From: Synechococcus sp. KORDI-49
GTDB lineage: Bacteria; Cyanobacteriota; Cyanobacteriia; PCC-6307; Cyanobiaceae
Assembly: GCF_000737575.1 (NCBI RefSeq)
Contig: NZ_CP006270.1
Span: 1,553,163-1,617,162 of the forward strand
Direction: 5' to 3'
Length of the DNA stretch: 64,000 nucleotides
Shown here in pieces: positions 60,040 through 64,000 of the stretch. Every line of letters starts with the position of its first letter. The first letter of the stretch is position 1. The notes beneath the pieces were generated by a model. It had not been told where the DNA came from, did not search any database, and saw only the letters and a program-made list of their open reading frames with translations. The position numbers and the translations under genes were made by a program.

Positions 60040-60789
60040 TTGAGTCTTCCCGACCAGCTTCTGCTCAGCGATCTTCTGAATCACACCGTCCGCTGTGATC
60101 GTGGGCTTGATCACGGCCCCGGTGTGATGGTGTGGATGCATCCACCGGTGCATCGTCTGCTCGGCTGGGTCAGCCGGCCATCGGCGTTACGGCTCAGCCG
60201 TGATGTCTGGAGGCTTGATCAATGCTGTGGATTCACAGATCAGCAGGTGTTCGTGCGGGGGGATCCTTCCGTCAGTGATCAGGCCACCCTTGATCGGCTT
60301 CCGACGCTGATCGATGCGGATCTGATCAACCGTCATGGTGATCGGCTGGGCACTCTGGTGGATCTCAGTTTCTCAACGGCAACCGGAGCGATCCGCGAGT
60401 ACCTCGTTGCCCGCAGTGATCCACGCCTGCCTGGCAGCTCCCGCTGGCGGCTGACTCCGGATCGCATTCTTGATCAGCGTCCCGGTGTGGTTTCCACAGG
60501 GCTCACCACATTGGAGGATCTGCCTCTGCATCGGGCCAGTCTTCGCCAGGACCTGCTGCAACGCACGCAGCGATGGCGTGATCAACTGCGTCAGATGGGA
60601 GATCGGGCCGGCGACAGGCTTGAGGGTTGGCTTGATGAGCCTCCCTGGCAGGACGAGGGTTCACCGGCATCAGCACCATCCAGGTCCCGCCTGGACGACG
60701 CCGATCCTCTCGAGGATTGGGAGGATGAACTCTGGAATCAACCTCAGCCGTCGCGTCGCAAGGACCGGGATGAGGATCCCTGGGTCTGA
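60040..60789 (+). CDS. PRC-barrel domain protein
   Basis: A 249-aa protein with a PRC-barrel-like central region (LIDADLINRHGDRLGTLVDL, TATGAIREYLVARSD, and SSRWRLTPDRIL), a helical segment, and an acidic-basic C-terminal tail (DPLEDWEDELWNQPQPSRRK). PRC-barrel proteins bind RNA or proteins; I cannot say which here. The start is a TTG placed 1 bp after the dnaN stop, so it is probably coupled to dnaN. The neighbourhood matches what I recall for marine Synechococcus genomes. Confidence 0.75.
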   Translation: MSLPDQLLLSDLLNHTVRCDRGLDHGPGVMVWMHPPVHRLLGWVSRPSALRLSRDVWRLDQCCGFTDQQVFVRGDPSVSDQATLDRLPTLIDADLINRHGDRLGTLVDLSFSTATGAIREYLVARSDPRLPGSSRWRLTPDRILDQRPGVVSTGLTTLEDLPLHRASLRQDLLQRTQRWRDQLRQMGDRAGDRLEGWLDEPPWQDEGSPASAPSRSRLDDADPLEDWEDELWNQPQPSRRKDRDEDPWV

Positions 60790-60816
60790 GCGGCTGACGC
60801 ATGGTCGGCAACACTG

Positions 60817-63171
60817 GTGCAAGGTGCTCTCAGACTGGTGGTCGCTGCTCCCGATGCCCCTGGATACGACATTGCTGAAGCGGTGCGGGCCGAGGGACTG
60901 AAGCCCAGAGACTGGGAGGAGATCTGCAAACGTCTGGGGCGAGCTCCGAACCGAGCCGAACTGGGCATGTTCGGCGTGATGTGGTCGGAGCACTGTTGCT
61001 ATCGCAATTCCAGATCCCTGCTCCGCGGGTTTCCCACCGATGGACCGCGCATTCTCGTCGGGCCAGGTGAGAACGCTGGTGTGGTGGATCTCGGCGACGG
61101 GCATCGCCTTGCCTTCAAGATCGAAAGTCACAACCATCCCTCGGCTGTTGAACCCTTCCAGGGGGCGGCCACCGGTGTCGGCGGCATCCTGCGGGACATT
61201 TTCACGATGGGAGCCCGACCCATTGCCTTGCTTAATGCGCTGCGGTTCGGACCTCTGGAGGATCCCGCCAATGTCGGCCTGATGGAGGGTGTCGTCGCCG
61301 GGATCGCTCATTACGGCAATTGTGTCGGCGTTCCCACCGTCGGCGGCGAGGTTGCCTTTGATCCCTCCTATGCCGGCAATCCCCTGGTCAATGCGATGGC
61401 GCTCGGTCTGATGGAGACCGGTGAGATCGTGAAGTCCGGTGCGGCCGGCATCGGGAACCCCGTCGTCTACGTCGGCAGCACCACCGGTCGTGATGGCATG
61501 GGGGGGGCCAGCTTCGCCAGTGCGGAACTCAGTGCGGATTCCCTGGACGACCGTCCGGCGGTGCAGGTGGGGGATCCTTTCCTGGAGAAAGGTCTGATCG
61601 AGGCCTGTCTGGAGGCCTTCGCCAGCGGAGATGTGGTGGCTGCTCAGGACATGGGAGCGGCCGGCCTCACCTGCAGTTGCTCCGAAATGGCTGCCAAGGG
61701 TGGTCTTGGTGTGGAACTGGACCTTGATCGTGTGCCGGCCCGGGAGAGCGGCATGACGCCGTACGAGTTCCTGTTGTCGGAATCGCAGGAGCGGATGTTG
61801 TTCGTGGTCAAGAGCGGTTGCGAGGAACGGCTGATGCAGCGTTTTCATCGCTGGGGCCTTCAGGCTGCCGTGGTCGGACGGGTGCTGGATGAGCCACTGG
61901 TGCGGGTTCTGCATCAGGGCGGTGTGGCTGCGGAGGTGCCTGCAGCTGCCCTGGCGGATGACACACCGGTTGAACAGCACGATCTGCTGGAGGAGGCTCC
62001 TGCGGATCTGCAGCTGCTCTGGCAGTGGCAGGAACGGGATCTTCCAGAGCTGAACGATCCGGGCTCCGTTCTGCTGGCTCTCCTCGATGACCCCACGATC
62101 GCCAGCAAGCGCTGGGTCTATCGCCAGTACGACCAGCAGGTGCTCGCCAACACCGTGGTGTCGTCCGGTGCGGCGGATGCCGCGGTGGTGCGTCTGCGGC
62201 CTCAGCAGGGAGAGCGATCCCTTCAGGCTGTTCAGCGAGGCGTCGCGGCCACCGTCGATTGCCCCAACCGCTGGGTCGCGCTTGATCCTGAGCGGGGTGC
62301 GATGGCCGCCGTCGCCGAAGCGGCGCGCAATCTCAGTTGTGTCGGTGCCGAACCGCTGGCGGTCACCGACAACCTGAATTTCCCATCTCCTGAAACACCT
62401 GTTGGCTACTGGCAGTTGGCCATGGCCTGCCGCGGGATCTCAGAGGCCTGCCGGGCATTGGAAACGCCCGTTACGGGGGGGAATGTCTCCCTCTACAACG
62501 AAACCCGGGGGGATGACGGGTCGGCACGGCCGATCCATCCCACGCCTGTGGTGGGCATGGTCGGGCTGGTTGAGGACATCCGTCGGGTGGTGGGTCTCGG
62601 TTGGTGTGAAGTCGGGGACTCCGTTGTTCTTCTGGGGGTTCCACCGGAGGAGCGTGAGGATGAACGGGTCGGCCTGGCTGGCAGCAGTTATCAGCAGCTC
62701 GTCAACGGCACCCTGGCCGGACGTCCGCCACGGGTTGATCTCGCGTTGGAGCGGTCTGTTCAGACTCTGTTGCGACAGGCGATCCGTCAGGGTCTGATCG
62801 CGTCAGCGCATGACAGCAGTGATGGTGGTCTGGCCGTGGCGGTGGCGGAGTGCTGCATCGCTTCGGGGCTTGGTGTTGCCCTGGATCTCTCGCCGTTCAG
62901 CGGTTCAGTGCAGCGGCTGCTGTTCGGTGAAGGCGGTGCGCGTGTAGTGGTGTCCGTCAAACAGGCCTCTCTCGAGGCCTGGGAGCGTCTGGTTCTCTCG
63001 TCGCCGGCCTGTCCGGTCACCCCTCTGGGTTTTGTTCAGCAGGATGCTCGCCTGCACTGGCGTCTCGCGGATCGGGATGTCCTGGATCATTCGGTCGAGA
63101 GCCTGCGCCGAATCCATGAGGATGCGTTGCCTCGTCGTTTGGGGGCGGCAGGGCGTGGGGCAGAATTGTGA
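60817..63171 (+). CDS. purL: Phosphoribosylformylglycinamidine synthase PurL
   Basis: Purine synthesis enzyme that makes formylglycinamidine ribonucleotide with glutamine amide nitrogen supplied by PurQ. The 784-aa single-domain type has [40 protein letters not shown], and [13 protein letters not shown]-like text ([13 protein letters not shown]). Both PurL halves (metal/ATP and substrate sites) are visible. The start is a GTG at 60817; a GTG at 60838 would give 777 aa and may be correct. PurS and PurQ are outside the window. It is followed by purF. Confidence 0.96.
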   Translation: MQGALRLVVAAPDAPGYDIAEAVRAEGLKPRDWEEICKRLGRAPNRAELGMFGVMWSEHCCYRNSRSLLRGFPTDGPRILVGPGENAGVVDLGDGHRLAFKIESHNHPSAVEPFQGAATGVGGILRDIFTMGARPIALLNALRFGPLEDPANVGLMEGVVAGIAHYGNCVGVPTVGGEVAFDPSYAGNPLVNAMALGLMETGEIVKSGAAGIGNPVVYVGSTTGRDGMGGASFASAELSADSLDDRPAVQVGDPFLEKGLIEACLEAFASGDVVAAQDMGAAGLTCSCSEMAAKGGLGVELDLDRVPARESGMTPYEFLLSESQERMLFVVKSGCEERLMQRFHRWGLQAAVVGRVLDEPLVRVLHQGGVAAEVPAAALADDTPVEQHDLLEEAPADLQLLWQWQERDLPELNDPGSVLLALLDDPTIASKRWVYRQYDQQVLANTVVSSGAADAAVVRLRPQQGERSLQAVQRGVAATVDCPNRWVALDPERGAMAAVAEAARNLSCVGAEPLAVTDNLNFPSPETPVGYWQLAMACRGISEACRALETPVTGGNVSLYNETRGDDGSARPIHPTPVVGMVGLVEDIRRVVGLGWCEVGDSVVLLGVPPEEREDERVGLAGSSYQQLVNGTLAGRPPRVDLALERSVQTLLRQAIRQGLIASAHDSSDGGLAVAVAECCIASGLGVALDLSPFSGSVQRLLFGEGGARVVVSVKQASLEAWERLVLSSPACPVTPLGFVQQDARLHWRLADRDVLDHSVESLRRIHEDALPRRLGAAGRGAEL

Positions 63172-63196
63172 AGGATTTCTGAAGTCGAGGCGCCCT

Positions 63197-64000
63197 GTGC
63201 AGCAGCTCGTGGGGGAGCGTCCCGATCGGATGGAGGAGGCCTGCGGAGTCTTTGCCGTTCTCGCGGTGGAGCAGCCTGTGGCCAACCTGGCCTACTTCGG
63301 CCTCTATGCGCTTCAGCATCGAGGCCAGGAGTCGGCTGGCATTGCCGTGTTCAATCAGGACAAGGTCCGTCTGCATAAAGACATGGGCCTGGTCAGCCAG
63401 GTGTTTGACCAGGAGGTGCTTGCCCGGATGCCAGGGGATCTGGCGATCGGTCATAACCGTTATTCGACCACCGGCAGCAGTCGGGTCTGCAATGCGCAGC
63501 CGGTGGTGCTGATGACCCGCCTGGGGGCGTTCGCCCTTGCCCACAACGGCAACCTGGTCAATGCGGCGGAGCTTCGGCAGGCGGTCGATGACGGACAGGC
63601 CGAGTTCACATCCACCACCGATTCGGAACTGATCGCATTCGCCGTTCAGCAGGCGGTTGATCGCGGTCTCGACTGGCCCGAAGCCATCCGTTCAGCGCTC
63701 AAGCTCTGCCAGGGAGCTTTCAGCCTGGTGATCGGCACCTCGCAGGGGCTGTTCGCCATCCGCGACGGGTACGGCATTCGTCCGCTTGTCTTCGGTCATC
63801 TCGGCGAGCCTGAGTCCGGGCACTGGGTGGTGAGCAGTGAGACCTGTGGGCTTGAGATCATCGGAGCCCGCTACGTCGATGATGTTCAACCCGGCGAACT
63901 GGTGCGCTTTCGTGCTGGAGACATCGTTCCGGAACGCCAGAGCTGGAGTGTTGAGCCGAATCGGCTCTGCGTGTTCGAAATGATCTATTTCGCTCGTCCG
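63197..64000 (+). CDS. purF: Amidophosphoribosyltransferase PurF, N-terminal part
   Basis: First committed enzyme of purine synthesis. The window ends inside the gene after about 268 residues. The nucleophile C16 sits in RMEEACGVFAVLA, after a 15-residue propeptide; ATG 63230 would give a 4-residue propeptide. The Ntn-hydrolase glutaminase domain is visible: YALQHRGQESAGI, GHNRYSTTGSS, LAHNGNLVN and TSTTDSELIA. The C-terminal phosphoribosyltransferase domain is beyond the window. Confidence 0.95.
   Translation, partial: MQQLVGERPDRMEEACGVFAVLAVEQPVANLAYFGLYALQHRGQESAGIAVFNQDKVRLHKDMGLVSQVFDQEVLARMPGDLAIGHNRYSTTGSSRVCNAQPVVLMTRLGAFALAHNGNLVNAAELRQAVDDGQAEFTSTTDSELIAFAVQQAVDRGLDWPEAIRSALKLCQGAFSLVIGTSQGLFAIRDGYGIRPLVFGHLGEPESGHWVVSSETCGLEIIGARYVDDVQPGELVRFRAGDIVPERQSWSVEPNRLCVFEMIYFARP

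Noticed and set aside
1-64000. CRISPR arrays, tRNA or rRNA genes, insertion sequences, integrases
   Set aside because: Looked for regularly spaced repeats, cloverleaf-like intergenic sequence, transposase or integrase motifs and terminal inverted repeats; none seen.

Overview
The window is about 60% GC, almost wholly coding, and reads as a chromosomal segment of a marine picocyanobacterium of the Synechococcus/Cyanobium type. Supporting evidence is a MFS-type (NrtP) nitrate permease instead of an ABC system, a ferredoxin-type NarB with NarM, a CyanoQ protein, a Tic20-like protein, a phytol-kinase-like protein, a sucrose-phosphate-synthase-like glycosyltransferase, and the order thrC - (gap) - dnaN - PRC-barrel gene - purL - purF. 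I recall that last order from the numbering origin of marine Synechococcus chromosomes.

Region 1 (1-19.0 kb) is a nitrogen-assimilation supercluster. It holds nitrate uptake and reduction (nrtP, narB, narM), molybdenum cofactor synthesis (moaA, mobA, moaC, moeA, moaE, moaD, moaB), siroheme supply (cobA and a CbiX-like chelatase), nitrite reduction and transport (nirA, FNT channel), a HEAT-repeat protein, cyanase (cynS), and a TrpD-like phosphoribosyltransferase. A perfect NtcA-type site (GTA-N8-TAC) lies between the divergent mobA and nrtP. An exported beta-carbonic-anhydrase-like gene is translationally coupled to moaC. Several small unrecognised genes are interleaved.

Region 2 (19-35 kb) holds an acetyltransferase, an MFS exporter, polyphosphate kinase, a group 2 sigma factor, and a low-GC glycosyltransferase/sulfotransferase pair that looks acquired. 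It continues with a phytol-kinase-like gene, DAHP synthase, aconitase B, a CLC chloride channel, a radical SAM protein, an O-antigen-ligase-like protein and purU.

Region 3 (35-48 kb) holds psbQ, an FAD oxidoreductase, pstS, dnaK, aroE, a Tic20-like gene, rpsF, argG and mraY. A previously easy-to-miss 52-aa membrane protein lies between mraY and purT. A glycosyltransferase of the sucrose-phosphate synthase family that ends without the usual phosphatase domain closes the region.

Region 4 (48-64 kb) holds a DUF1400-type alpha/beta hydrolase, uvrA, recN, an ABC1/AarF kinase, a stand-alone DUF1400-like protein and thrC. A 378-bp gap follows with a strong terminator, DnaA-box-like sequences and a T-rich tract flanked by an inverted repeat. 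Then come dnaN, a PRC-barrel protein, purL and the start of purF. Base composition of the + strand shifts from C/A-leaning on the left to G/T-leaning on the right of this gap, so I propose it as the replication origin.

The most unusual observations are two genes (radical SAM at 31775, FAD oxidoreductase at 36004) that appear to start with CTG inside a CTGA overlap, each with a Shine-Dalgarno motif exactly 7 nt upstream. Two sharply bounded AT-rich codon-usage patches lie inside otherwise GC-rich conserved genes (ppk and the ABC1 kinase). I found no CRISPR array, tRNA, rRNA, insertion sequence or prophage. I also did not find a single large undescribed system; the novelty here is in small genes, starts and local sequence structure.
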